DNA of 64,000 nt. Origin: Nocardioides ferulae. Its GTDB lineage: Bacteria; Actinomycetota; Actinomycetes; Propionibacteriales; Nocardioidaceae. Below are positions 8,424-20,171 of this stretch, in pieces. The translations under genes and the position numbers were made by a program. Each line of letters starts with the position of its first letter. The stretch's first letter is position 1. The stretch lies in contig NZ_QZVR01000008.1 in the NCBI RefSeq assembly GCF_003660455.1, positions 62,001 to 126,000 of the forward strand. Reading direction: 5' to 3'. The notes under the pieces were generated by a model. It worked only from the letters and a program-made list of their open reading frames with translations. It made no database searches and was not told where the DNA came from.

Positions 8424-8936
8424 TCAGCTGCCCGGTTCGTAGCGCGGGTCGACCTGCTCGGCGTCGATGCCGAGCAGCTCGGCGACCTGCTCGACCACCA
8501 CGGTCAGCACCATCGCCTCGAGCTCGGCGCGGCCCTCGCAGCGGTGCTCGATCGGCCTCCGGAACACCACCAGCCTGGTGGGGCGGCGCCCGCTTCCCCG
8601 CACCAGGGACGAGAGGGGGACCGTGACCGAGTCCCAGTCGTCGGGTACCTGGGGGGCGTCCTCGACGGCGTACTCGACCAGGCCCAGCCGGTCGTGCCAG
8701 CGGCTCTCGATCTCCTCCACGACCGAGAGCACCAGGTCGTCGAAGCGCTCCCGGCGGGTGCGTTGGGCCGGGCTGCCCGGACGGTCGGGGAAGACGCCGG
8801 GCCCGCGCATGCCGCGGCCCCGACGATCGCGCGCGCGCCGGCCGGGCCGGGCACCCGGGGGGCCGGTCGGCCCGACCCGGGGGACCCGCAGCGGCCCCGG
8901 GCCCGGGCCCTGCGTCGTACCACCCACGTCGTCCAC
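8424..8936 (-). CDS. Zincin-like (DUF1025) protein lacking HExxH
   Basis: A 170-residue protein with a GTG start. The first 50 residues are basic and low in complexity. The rest matches the small metallopeptidase-like family PF06262: RFDDLVLSVVEEI, VEDAP, RLVVFRRPIE and a last helix ending LLGID. In canonical members that helix carries HExxH. Here the equivalent stretch reads VLTVVVEQVAELLGID, with no histidine, so zinc-dependent proteolysis is unlikely. The gene converges on DUF5719 with 19 bases between and has its own leaderless-type promoter. Confidence 0.7.
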   Translation of the reverse strand: MDDVGGTTQGPGPGPLRVPRVGPTGPPGARPGRRARDRRGRGMRGPGVFPDRPGSPAQRTRRERFDDLVLSVVEEIESRWHDRLGLVEYAVEDAPQVPDDWDSVTVPLSSLVRGSGRRPTRLVVFRRPIEHRCEGRAELEAMVLTVVVEQVAELLGIDAEQVDPRYEPGS

Positions 8937-8942
8937 GCCGCG

Positions 8943-8978
8943 AGCCTAATCCGGAGGGGGAGTCCCGAGAGGTACCGT
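8943..8978. promoter_or_regulatory. Divergent leaderless promoters
   Basis: On the minus strand TAGGCT (8943-8948) lies six bases before the start at 8936. On the plus strand TACCGT (8973-8978) lies seven bases before the GTG at 8986. Both match the TANNNT-then-start pattern, so the two genes appear to be transcribed outward from one short interval without leaders. Confidence 0.55.
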
Positions 8979-8985
8979 TCCCGGC

Positions 8986-9357
8986 GTGAGTCCCGCCCGT
9001 CGCTGTTCGCGCACTGCCTGTGGCCGGGCCGCGGTGTCCACGTTGACCTACGTCTACGCCGATCAGACCGCGGTCCTGGGCCCGCTGGCGACCTACGCCG
9101 AGCCGCACGCCTACGACCTCTGCGACCTGCACAGCGACCGGCTCTCCGCACCCCGCGGCTGGGAGGTGCTGCGGCTGGCTCGCGACACCGCGGCGGCCGG
9201 GCCCAGCAACGACGACCTGCTCGCGCTGGCGGACGCCGTCCGCGAGGCGGCCCGGCCGGCTCCCGCGGCGCGGTTGGCGCCGGTCGACGAGGTGGAGCGT
9301 CAGGGCGGCCGCGAGACCGGCCGCAAGGGCCACCTGCGCATCCTCACCAGCGACTGA
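8986..9357 (+). CDS. DUF3499 zinc-ribbon-like protein
   Basis: A 123-residue protein of the actinobacterial DUF3499 family. Cysteines in RRCSRTACGR and CDLH, with nearby histidines, could form a small metal site. The core continues ATLTYVYADQ-like and RGWEVLRL, and the C-terminus is polar. Function unknown. The GTG start is fixed by a -10 hexamer seven bases upstream. It precedes manB in many actinobacteria and lies 37 bases upstream here, though manB has its own promoter. Confidence 0.8.
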   Translation: MSPARRCSRTACGRAAVSTLTYVYADQTAVLGPLATYAEPHAYDLCDLHSDRLSAPRGWEVLRLARDTAAAGPSNDDLLALADAVREAARPAPAARLAPVDEVERQGGRETGRKGHLRILTSD

Positions 9358-9382
9358 CGCACGGCTGGTCCGGCGCGACCGA

Positions 9383-9388
9383 TAGGGT
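9383..9388 (+). promoter_or_regulatory. Leaderless-type -10 box of manB
   Basis: TAGGGT is six bases upstream of the ATG at 9395, so the manB message probably begins at the start codon. Confidence 0.6.
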
Positions 9389-9394
9389 CGGGCC

Positions 9395-10768
9395 ATGGCC
9401 GACACCCTCGACCCGGCGAACATCGCGGCCGTCTTCAAGGCCTACGACGTCCGCGGCACCGTGCCCGACCAGCTCGACGAGCAGCTGGCCCGCGCGACCG
9501 GCCGGGCCTTCGTCCGAGTGCTGGGCGCCGACACCGTCGTCGTCGGACAGGACATGCGCCCCAGCTCCCCGGGAATGGCCGGTGCCTTCGCCGACGGTGC
9601 CACCGAGGCCGGCGCCGACGTCGTCATGATCGGCCTGGCCTCCACCGACCAGCTCTACTTCGCCTCCGGCCACCTCGGCCACCCCGGCGCGATGTTCACC
9701 GCCAGCCACAACCCCGCCCAGTACAACGGCATCAAGCTGTGCCGGGCCGGTGCGCTGCCGGTGGGTTCGGAGACGGGGCTCGGCGAGATCCGCGACCTGG
9801 TGGCTTCCGGCCGGTTCGACCCGGCTCCGCTGCGGGGCTCGATCACCCACCACGACGTGCTCGAGGCGTACGCCGCGCACCTGCTGTCGCTGGCGCCGGT
9901 CGCCGGCCGGCGGCTCCGGGTCGTCGTGGACGCCGGCAACGGGATGGCCGGCCACACCGCACCCGCCGTCTTCGCCCGGTTGGCCGAGGTCGTCGACCTG
10001 GTCCCGATGTACTTCGAGCTCGACGGCTCCTTCCCGAACCACGAGGCCAACCCGATCGAGGCCGCGAACCTCGTCGACCTCCAGCGCCGGGTGCTCGAGG
10101 AGGGTGCCGACGTGGGCCTGGCCTTCGACGGCGACGCGGACCGCTGCTTCCTGGTCGACGAGCGCGGCGAGGCGGTCTCCCCGTCGACGCTGACCGCCCT
10201 GATCGCCGCCCGGGAGCTGGCCCGGCACCCCGGCTCGACGGTGATCCACAATCTGATCACGAGCCGGGCAGTGCCGCAGATCGTCGCCGAGCTGGGCGGC
10301 ACGCCGGTGCGCACCCGGGTCGGGCACTCCTACATCAAGGCGACGATGGCCGAGACCGACGCGGTCTTCGGCGGCGAGCACAGCGGCCACTTCTACTTCC
10401 GCGACTTCTGGCGCGCCGACTCCGGCATGCTCGCCGCGCTGCACACGCTGGCGGCGCTGGCCGAGACCGAGGTGCCGCTCTCGGGGCTGCTCGCCGACTA
10501 TGCCCGCTACCCGCTCAGCGGCGAGATCAACTCCACCGTCGAGGACCAGGCGGGCATGCTCGCCGAGCTCGAGGCCGAGTGGGGCGGCCGCGACGGCGTC
10601 ATCGTCGACCACCTCGACGGGCTCACCGTCGCCCACGCCGACTGGGCCTTCAACGTGCGCCCGTCGAACACCGAGCCGCTGCTGCGGCTCAACGTCGAGG
10701 GTCGCGACGACGCGACCATGGAGCGGGTGCGCGACCAGGTGCTCGCGCAGATCAGGAGGACCCGATGA
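9395..10768 (+). CDS. manB: Phosphomannomutase/phosphoglucomutase
   Basis: The enzyme interconverts mannose-6-phosphate and mannose-1-phosphate (often also the glucose forms), feeding the guanylyltransferase at the left edge. At 457 residues it is normal size for the alpha-D-phosphohexomutase family. The catalytic phosphoserine is Ser104 in TASHNPAQYNG, the metal loop is DGDADR at 245-250, the sugar-binding loop is GGEHSGH, and the phosphate-binding end is RPSNTEP. The stop overlaps the next gene as ATGA, so manB, the Trm112-like gene and probably the SIS gene form one operon. Confidence 0.93.
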   Translation: MADTLDPANIAAVFKAYDVRGTVPDQLDEQLARATGRAFVRVLGADTVVVGQDMRPSSPGMAGAFADGATEAGADVVMIGLASTDQLYFASGHLGHPGAMFTASHNPAQYNGIKLCRAGALPVGSETGLGEIRDLVASGRFDPAPLRGSITHHDVLEAYAAHLLSLAPVAGRRLRVVVDAGNGMAGHTAPAVFARLAEVVDLVPMYFELDGSFPNHEANPIEAANLVDLQRRVLEEGADVGLAFDGDADRCFLVDERGEAVSPSTLTALIAARELARHPGSTVIHNLITSRAVPQIVAELGGTPVRTRVGHSYIKATMAETDAVFGGEHSGHFYFRDFWRADSGMLAALHTLAALAETEVPLSGLLADYARYPLSGEINSTVEDQAGMLAELEAEWGGRDGVIVDHLDGLTVAHADWAFNVRPSNTEPLLRLNVEGRDDATMERVRDQVLAQIRRTR

Positions 10769-10992
10769 CCGAGCAGACCCCCCAGCCCGCCGACCGGGCA
10801 GGCGGCAGCGGACCGCTGGGGCTGGACCCCGACCTGCTCGCGATCATCGTGTGCCCGCAGTGCCACGGTGAGCTCGAGGCCACCGACGAGGGTGCCCCCG
10901 AGCTGATCTGCCGGGGGGAGTGCGGACTCGCCTACCCGGTGCGCGACGGCATCCCGGTGCTCCTGGTCGACGAGGCCCGCACCCCGGCCTGA
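10765..10992 (+). CDS. Trm112 family zinc-ribbon protein
   Basis: A 75-residue protein. The core is LLAIIVCPQCHGELE, LICRGECGLAYPVRDGIPVLL, the Trm112/YcaR fold with a CPxC pair and a second cysteine pair. In eukaryotes Trm112 activates methyltransferases; bacterial partners are mostly unknown. The ATG overlaps the manB stop by four bases, indicating translational coupling. A gene of this type between manB and a SIS-domain isomerase is typical of actinobacteria. Confidence 0.85.
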   Translation: MTEQTPQPADRAGGSGPLGLDPDLLAIIVCPQCHGELEATDEGAPELICRGECGLAYPVRDGIPVLLVDEARTPA

Positions 10993-11041
10993 GCCGGCAC
11001 CACCTGCGACAGCCCACCTGGGGAAGAGGACGGCGTACGTC

Positions 11042-12085
11042 ATGGCGATGAGGTTCGACGAGTCGCGGCTCGACGACGAGACCGCGCTGGCCGCGGCCGA
11101 CCTGCACCTGCGGACGCTGGCCGAGGCCGGCGCCCGGGTCCGCCGCGAGGCCGCGGCGTCGGCGGAGGCGACGGCCGAGGCGGTCCGGCACAGCCAGGAG
11201 CTGGACCGTCCGCGTGCGGTGATCGCGGCCGGACCGGACTCGCGGCTGCTGCGTGCGGTGCTCGAGCCGTGGTGCCCGGTGCCGTTCGTGGCCTGGCCGG
11301 GACCGGCCCTGCCCGGGTGGGCGGGCAGCCTCGACCTGGTCGTGGTGCTCGCCCCGGACGGCGCCGACGCCGGCACCGCCTCGGCGGTGGCGGAGGCGGT
11401 ACGCCGTGGCTGCCAGGTCGTGGTCGCCTGCCCGCCGGGCTCGACGGTCGCCGAACACGCCGCGGGGCGATGGAGCACGATCCTGCCCACGACCACTCGC
11501 GACCAGCTCGCGACGGCCGTGGTCATGCTCGGCTATCTCGAGCGGGTCTCCCTGGGCCCCAAGGCCGATGCCGAGGAGGTGGCCGACGCCCTTGACGAGG
11601 TGGCGATCAGCTGCTCCCCGGGCCGGGACCTGTCGGTCAACCCGGCGAAGACGTTGGCGATCGCGCTGGCCGACGCCAACCCCCTGGTGTGGGGCGGCTC
11701 GGTGCTCGCGGCCCGGGCGGCCCGGCGGGTCGCGGAGGCGGTGCGCCAGTCGAGCGGGCGGACCGCGCTGGCCGGCGACGCCGAGCACCTGCTCCCGGTG
11801 ATCCGGGCCGCGCGTCCCCGCGACGTCTTCGACGACCCCTTCGCCGAGGCGCCTGCCGAGGTGCGGCCGATGCTGGTGATGCTCGACGACGGGGCGGACG
11901 ACGCGGTGCTGCGCGAGCAGCGCGGCCGGCTGCTGACCGCGGCGGCCGAGCGCGGCGTGCGGGTGCAGACCGTGACCAGTGCCTCGCCCAGCGCCGATCC
12001 GTGCGAGATCGCGCGCTACGCCTCGCTGCTGGCCAGCGGCACCTGGGCGGCGGCGTACCTCAGCCTGGGCCTGGTCGACGACTAG
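11042..12085 (+). CDS. SIS-domain phosphosugar isomerase-like protein
   Basis: A 347-residue protein of the bifunctional phosphoglucose/phosphomannose isomerase family. Two SIS-like halves are visible: DLVVVLAPDGADAGTASAV near residues 98-116, and the C-terminal half with WGGSVLAARAARRVAEAV near 218-235. SIS domains bind phosphorylated sugars, and the position after manB suggests it makes mannose-6-phosphate from fructose-6-phosphate. Catalytic residues are hard to place, so an isomerase-derived binding protein is possible. It follows the Trm112 gene by 49 bases. Confidence 0.75.
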   Translation: MAMRFDESRLDDETALAAADLHLRTLAEAGARVRREAAASAEATAEAVRHSQELDRPRAVIAAGPDSRLLRAVLEPWCPVPFVAWPGPALPGWAGSLDLVVVLAPDGADAGTASAVAEAVRRGCQVVVACPPGSTVAEHAAGRWSTILPTTTRDQLATAVVMLGYLERVSLGPKADAEEVADALDEVAISCSPGRDLSVNPAKTLAIALADANPLVWGGSVLAARAARRVAEAVRQSSGRTALAGDAEHLLPVIRAARPRDVFDDPFAEAPAEVRPMLVMLDDGADDAVLREQRGRLLTAAAERGVRVQTVTSASPSADPCEIARYASLLASGTWAAAYLSLGLVDD

Positions 12086-12114
12086 TCCCGCCCCACTTCG
12101 GGTACCCCCGACGG

Positions 12115-13284
12115 GTGCCCCACGTGATCACCCCTGCCACACCCCCCGCGTCGCCGGCAGCCCCGGCGGCGGCGTCCCGTGCCGAGGCGAGGCCGGCCCG
12201 GCCGACGCGCGACCCGTGGTTCGACAACGCGAAGATGGCGTTGGTGCTGCTCGTGGTCGTCGGCCATGCCTGGACGCTGCTACCGCAGACCGAGCTGAAC
12301 GCCCGCCTCTACGACTTCCTCTACGCCTGGCACATGCCGGCGTTCCTGGTGGTCACCGGCTACCTGTCGCGCAGCTTCACCTGGGAGCGCACCCGGCTGG
12401 TCAGGCTCGTCTCGACGGTCGCGGTGCCCTACGTGCTCTTCGAGGCCGCGATGGCGGTGTTCCGGGTGCACGTCGGGGGAGAGGAGCTCGACGACCTGTG
12501 GCGCGATCCGCACTGGCCGATGTGGTTCCTGGCGGCGCTCTTCTTCTGGCGCCTGCTCACCCCGGTCTTCCGACCGCTGCGCGGCGGGCTCCCGCTGGCG
12601 GTCGCGGTCAGCCTCGCCGGCGGTCTCTGGGCGACCGACACGCTCGACCTAGCGCGGGTGATGGGCTTCCTGCCGTTCTTCGTGCTGGGGCTGAAGATGA
12701 CCCCCGAGCGGTGGGAACGGCTGCGCCGCCCGGCGGCGAAGGCGGCAGGGGTGGTGGTGCTGCTCGCCGTGTGGGCGCTCAGTGCGCACACGGACCGGTG
12801 GGCCGCCACCGAGTGGCTCTACTACCGGGCGCGCTACGACGAGCTGGCCGCCTCCGACACCGAGGCGTTCCTGATCCGGGCGGTGCTGCTCGCCGTCGGC
12901 GTCGCCGGTGCCCTGGCCTTCCTCGCCCTGGTGCCGCGCCGGGGCGGCTGGTTCGCGCGGATGGGGGCCTGGACGCTGGTCGTCTATCTCTTCCACGGGT
13001 TCGCGGTGAAGGGGGCGCTGTACGCCGGCTACGCCGACCTCGCCGCACGGTTCCCGGTGGGGTCGCTGGTGCTGACCTCCGTGCTGGGCGCCGGCCTCGC
13101 GCTGCTGCTCGCCTGGCGGCCGGTGGCGACCCGGCTGGAGCCCCTGGTCGACCCGGTCGGTGCGGTGCAGCGGCGTCTCGAGCACGCGCACGCCCTGCGC
13201 GAGGCCGCGATCGAGGCAGAGGTGCTCGCGGACGCGGTCGATCAGGCCACCTCGGCGCGTGAACCGGCCCCGGCCGGACAGTAG
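12115..13284 (+). CDS. Acyltransferase family 3 membrane protein
   Basis: About 390 residues. A low-complexity Ala/Pro N-terminus leads to FDNAKMALVLLVVVGHAW, where the histidine is the conserved active-site residue of the acyltransferase 3 (OafA/YfiQ, fucose-4-O-acetylase) family. It continues WHMPAFLVVTGYLS and has about ten hydrophobic segments. Such enzymes acylate sugars of envelope polymers at the membrane. The start could be GTG 12115 or GTG 12124; neither has a clear ribosome-binding site. The TAG stop at 13282-13284 is also the first half of a -10 hexamer for the next unit. Confidence 0.82.
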   Translation: MPHVITPATPPASPAAPAAASRAEARPARPTRDPWFDNAKMALVLLVVVGHAWTLLPQTELNARLYDFLYAWHMPAFLVVTGYLSRSFTWERTRLVRLVSTVAVPYVLFEAAMAVFRVHVGGEELDDLWRDPHWPMWFLAALFFWRLLTPVFRPLRGGLPLAVAVSLAGGLWATDTLDLARVMGFLPFFVLGLKMTPERWERLRRPAAKAAGVVVLLAVWALSAHTDRWAATEWLYYRARYDELAASDTEAFLIRAVLLAVGVAGALAFLALVPRRGGWFARMGAWTLVVYLFHGFAVKGALYAGYADLAARFPVGSLVLTSVLGAGLALLLAWRPVATRLEPLVDPVGAVQRRLEHAHALREAAIEAEVLADAVDQATSAREPAPAGQ

Positions 13285-13287
13285 GGT
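13282..13287 (+). promoter_or_regulatory. -10 box upstream of the leader peptide/DUF808 gene
   Basis: TAGGGT lies seven bases before a GTG at 13295 and includes the stop codon of the acyltransferase gene. Spacing fits a leaderless transcript. Confidence 0.5.
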
Positions 13288-13294
13288 TCTCGCC

Positions 13295-13348
13295 GTGACC
13301 GACCGACCTGACCCCACCGCGCACCGCCACGAGAGGCTGCGCGCGTGA
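13295..13348 (+). CDS. Possible 17-residue leaderless leader peptide
   Basis: A GTG seven bases after TAGGGT opens a frame reading VTDRPDPTAHRHERLRA. Its TGA overlaps the GTG of the DUF808 gene as GTGA. The peptide is short, charged and Arg/His-rich. It may only allow translation of the downstream gene to be coupled to a leaderless message. No conservation can be shown from this sequence alone. Confidence 0.35.
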   Translation: MTDRPDPTAHRHERLRA

Positions 13349-14472
13349 GCGCCGGCCTGTTCGGTCTGCTCGACGACGTGGCGGCGATCGCCCGCATCGC
13401 CGCGGCGTCGGTCGACGACGTCGGTGCCGCTGCCGGCCGCGCCAGCGCCAAGGCCGCCGGGGTGGTGGTCGACGACACCGCCGTGACCCCGCAGTACCTC
13501 CACGGCTCGCCGGCCAAGCGCGAGCTGCCGATCATCAAGCAGATCGCGATCGGCTCGCTGCGCAACAAGCTGCTCTTCATCCTTCCCGCGGCGGTGCTGC
13601 TGGGTCAGTTCCTGCCCTCGCTGCTGCCCGTCATCCTCATCTTCGGCGGCGGCTTCTTGGCCTACGAAGGGGCGCACAAGGTCCACGAGAAGCTCACCGG
13701 CCACCACAGCGAGGCCGACGAGCAGGTCGCCACCCAGGGTGAGCTCACCCCCGAGCACGAGGCGCAGACGATCGTCGGTGCGATCCGCACCGACTTCATC
13801 CTCTCCGCCGAGATCATGGTGATCGCGCTCAAGGAGGTCGTCGGCTCCGACCCCGACGCCGGCATCTGGATGCGCGCCGCGGTGCTCGCCGTGGTCGCGG
13901 TGTTCATCACGATCCTCGTCTACGGCGTGGTGGCACTGATCGTGAAGATGGACGACGTCGGCCTGCACCTGACCACGAGGTCCTCGGGGCTCTCGCAGCG
14001 GGTCGGGCGCGGACTGGTCGGCGCGATGCCGCGCCTGCTCACGGGCATCTCGTTGATCGGCACGCTCGCCATGCTGTGGGTCGGCGGCCACATCTTCCTG
14101 GTCAGCCTCTACGAGATCGGAGGCCACGACGGTCTCCTGGAGAACACCGCGCTCGGCGACGCGCTGCACGCGCCCTACGACCTGGTGCACCACTGGGAGG
14201 GCGACGTCCACGACGCGGTGGGCGGAGCGGCCGGCGGCATCGCCGGCTGGCTGGTCAACACCGTGCTGTCGGCGATCGTCGGCCTGGTGGTCGGCGCCGC
14301 GGTTCTCGGCGCGCTGCGGCTGCTCGGCATCGGTGGCAGCCACGGGGACGAGCACGGGAGCCAGCACGGCAGCCAGCACGGAGACGGTGGCCTCGACACC
14401 GCCGGGACCGGCGACCACAGCGAGAAGGAGCAGGGCGCCACCGGTGCGCCCGAGGATTCCCCGAATCGGTGA
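13345..14472 (+). CDS. DUF808 (YedI-type) inner membrane protein
   Basis: A 375-residue protein starting SAGLFGLLDDVAAIARIAAAS, the DUF808 signature. It continues with KELPI-like, SLRNKLLFILPAAVLLGQF and GGGFLAYEGAHK, and has about six hydrophobic segments. The C-terminal 45 residues are hydrophilic and repeat HGSQ/HGDE words. YedI-type proteins are widespread membrane proteins of unknown function. The start is coupled to a small upstream frame. Confidence 0.82.
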   Translation: MSAGLFGLLDDVAAIARIAAASVDDVGAAAGRASAKAAGVVVDDTAVTPQYLHGSPAKRELPIIKQIAIGSLRNKLLFILPAAVLLGQFLPSLLPVILIFGGGFLAYEGAHKVHEKLTGHHSEADEQVATQGELTPEHEAQTIVGAIRTDFILSAEIMVIALKEVVGSDPDAGIWMRAAVLAVVAVFITILVYGVVALIVKMDDVGLHLTTRSSGLSQRVGRGLVGAMPRLLTGISLIGTLAMLWVGGHIFLVSLYEIGGHDGLLENTALGDALHAPYDLVHHWEGDVHDAVGGAAGGIAGWLVNTVLSAIVGLVVGAAVLGALRLLGIGGSHGDEHGSQHGSQHGDGGLDTAGTGDHSEKEQGATGAPEDSPNR

Positions 14473-14481
14473 CCCGGGTCA

Positions 14482-14487
14482 TAGCCT
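14482..14487 (+). promoter_or_regulatory. Putative -10 box of ahcY
   Basis: TAGCCT lies ten bases after the DUF808 stop. A start near 14494 gives a leader of about 75 bases with AGGAG at 14557-14561 before the ATG at 14569. I see no clear S-adenosylhomocysteine riboswitch in this leader. Confidence 0.35.
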
Positions 14488-14568
14488 CTTCCCTGTCTGC
14501 GTGGGAGATCCCGACGACGCACAGACGTGCGGCGCAGGCCGGCTCCACCCCGATCCAGGAGACAACCG

Positions 14569-16011
<1,443 letters not shown>

Positions 16012-16016
16012 GCTCT

Positions 16017-16044
16017 CGCCGAGCCTCCCCCCGGAGGATCGGCG
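16017..16044 (+). terminator. Terminator of ahcY
   Basis: CGCCGA and CCTCC (16017-16028) pair with GGAGG and TCGGCG (16033-16044), with one unpaired base on each side and a CCCC loop, six bases after the stop. Confidence 0.55.
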
Positions 16045-16064
16045 GACTGGCAGACTTGGAAGAC

Positions 16065-16778
16065 ATGAGCACGACCACCGGGCAACCGCCCGAGCCTCCG
16101 GCCAAGGGACGCATCCTCGTCGTCGACGACGATGCGTCCCTGGCCGAGATGCTCACGATCGTGCTGCGCCAGGAGGGCTTCGACAGCCGCATGTGCACCC
16201 GCGGCGACCTGGCGCTCGACGAGTTCCGCGACTACCGCCCCGACCTGGTGCTGCTGGACCTGATGCTGCCCGGCCGGGACGGCATCGACGTGTGCAAGGA
16301 GATCCGGGCCGAGTCGGGCGTGCCGATCGTGATGCTCACCGCCAAGGGCGACACCGTCGACGTGGTCGTGGGCCTCGAGTCCGGTGCCGACGACTACGTC
16401 GTCAAGCCGTTCAAGCCCAAGGAGCTGATCGCGCGCATCCGGGCCAGGGTGCGGCGCTTCGACACCAGCACGGTCGAGACCCTGACGGTGGGCGACCTGA
16501 TCATCGACGTGGCCGGCCACTCGGTGACCAGGGGCGGGGCGCCGATCCCGCTCACCCCGCTCGAGTTCGACCTGCTGGTGTGCCTGGCCCGCAAGCCGTG
16601 GCAGGTGTTCACCCGCGAGGTGCTGCTCGAGCAGGTGTGGGGCTACCGGCACGCGGCCGACACCCGGCTGGTCAACGTGCACGTGCAGCGGCTGCGCTCC
16701 AAGGTCGAGCACGACCCCGAGAACCCCGAGATCGTGCTGACCGTGCGCGGCGTCGGCTACAAGGCCGGGAACGCCTAA
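16065..16778 (+). CDS. mtrA: Two-component response regulator MtrA
   Basis: An OmpR-family regulator that, with MtrB, controls cell-wall and cell-division genes in actinobacteria. Receiver acidic residues are Asp21-23, the phosphoacceptor is Asp65 in LLDLMLPGRDG, and the conserved lysine is Lys114 in VVKPF. The winged-helix domain has TPLEFDLLVCLARKPWQVFTR in two adjacent stretches and ends VRGVGYKAG. The 237-residue length is typical. CAGACT eight bases before the ATG is a weak TANNNT match, so a leaderless start is possible. mtrB follows after three bases. Confidence 0.96.
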   Translation: MSTTTGQPPEPPAKGRILVVDDDASLAEMLTIVLRQEGFDSRMCTRGDLALDEFRDYRPDLVLLDLMLPGRDGIDVCKEIRAESGVPIVMLTAKGDTVDVVVGLESGADDYVVKPFKPKELIARIRARVRRFDTSTVETLTVGDLIIDVAGHSVTRGGAPIPLTPLEFDLLVCLARKPWQVFTREVLLEQVWGYRHAADTRLVNVHVQRLRSKVEHDPENPEIVLTVRGVGYKAGNA

Positions 16779-16781
16779 CCG

Positions 16782-18406
16782 ATGGCGCGCGGCGGCCCGC
16801 GCGGCGGCGCCTTCCGCCGGCTCCCCGCGGGGGTACGCCGGGCGCTGACGTTCTGGCGCCGCTCCATCCAGGCGCGGGTCGTCGCCAGCACCGTCGTGCT
16901 GTCGGTCGTGGTCGTCGGGATCGTCGGCTGGTTCCTGCTCCAGCAGACCCGCGAGGGCCTGCTGGACCACCGCGTCGACGCGGTGCTCGCCGAGGTCGGC
17001 GACGAGATGACCGAGGCCAGGTCCCGGCTTGCCGCGGCGTCCGGCGTCGAGCTCGACGCCGCCAGCCAGCAGCGCGAGCTGGTCGAGCCGATCATCGTGC
17101 GCGGCGAGACCAGGGGGTTCAGCGTGGTGCTGGTCGGCTCGGTCGAGGACGGGGTGACCGGCCTCGACGACGGCGGCGCGAAGTTCACCGCCGGCCTCGA
17201 CCTCGACAGCGTCCCGCCGTCGCTGCTGGAGCACTTCGGCGAGGTCGCGCCCACCGCGTGGTCCTACACCCGGCTCCGCGCCGTCGACGGGGACGGCGAC
17301 GCGGTGGAGGGGCCCGGCATCGCGGTCGGCTCACAGGTCAAGCTGCCCGCGGACGACGAGACCTACACGCTCTACTTCCTGTTCCCTCTCGACGAGGAGG
17401 AGGAGACCCTGGCCCTGGTCACCCGGGCCCTGCTGACCGCCGCGGCGCTGCTGGTGGTGATGGTCGCCGGCATGACCTGGCTGGTCACCCGTCAGGTGGT
17501 CACCCCGATCCGGATGGCCCGCAAGGTCGCCGAGCGTCTGGCGGCCGGGCGGCTGCAGGAACGGCTGAAGGTCTCCGGTGAGGACGACCTGGCGCGGCTG
17601 GCGACCTCGTTCAACCAGATGGCCACCAACCTCCAGCGTCAGATCCGCCAGCTGGAGGAGCTCAGCCGGGTTCAGCGCCGGTTCGTCTCCGACGTCTCCC
17701 ATGAGCTGCGGACCCCGCTGACCACGGTGCGGATGGCCGGCGACGTGCTCCACGACGCGCGCGGCTCCTTCGACCCGGTGACCGCCCGGGCCGCGGAGCT
17801 GTTGCAGACCGAGCTGGACCGGTTCGAGACGCTCCTGGTCGACCTGCTCGAGATCAGCAGGTTCGACGCGGGCGCGGCCGTGCTGGACGCCGACGACGTC
17901 AATCTCGTCGACGTCGTGCATCGCGTGGTCGAGAGCACCCGGCCGCTCGGCGAGCGCCGCGACGTCCAGGTCGTGGTCCGCGACCCCGACCATCCCTGCC
18001 TCGCCGAGGCCGACGTCCGCCGGGTGGAGCGGATCGTGCGCAACCTGGTCACCAACGCGATCGACCACGCCGAGTCCGGCGACGTGGTGATCACCGTCGC
18101 CGGCGACGACCACGCGGCCGCGGTGACCGTGCGCGACTACGGCGTCGGCCTGGCGCCCGGCGAGTCGGCGATGGTCTTCAACCGGTTCTGGCGCTCAGAC
18201 CCCGCCCGTGCTCGCACCAGTGGCGGCACCGGCCTGGGGCTGTCGATCTCGCTCGAGGACACCCATCTGCACGGTGGCTGGCTGCAGGCCTGGGGCCGGC
18301 CCGGTGTCGGAGCCCAGTTCCGGCTCACGCTGCCCCGCCGCGGCGGGGCGGCGCTGCGGCGCAGCCCGCTGCCGCTGGTGCCCGAGGATGCGCAGGAGCC
18401 GGTCCG

Positions 18407-18410
<4 letters not shown>
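16782..18410 (+). CDS. mtrB: Sensor histidine kinase MtrB
   Basis: The membrane sensor partner of MtrA. Order of parts in 542 residues: membrane segment near 32-52, extracytoplasmic sensor to about 208, second membrane segment near 210-238, HAMP linker, dimerisation helix with phosphoacceptor His307 in SHELRTP, and ATPase domain with NLVTNAIDHA, DYGVGLAPGE and GGTGLGLSI. It begins three bases after mtrA and its stop overlaps the lpqB start (GTGA), so the three genes form one operon. Confidence 0.95.
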
Positions 18411-20097
<1,687 letters not shown>

Positions 20098-20171
20098 CCG
20101 GCTCGGCGGTTCTCCCCAGCTCGCGGTGCCCGGGGTTGCGGCCCGCTTGGGCTGGGTGGTCGGCTTCGGGA

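Noticed and set aside
14473..14568. S-adenosylhomocysteine riboswitch before ahcY
   Set aside because: I could not find the conserved core; the leader is short and shows no clear pseudoknot.
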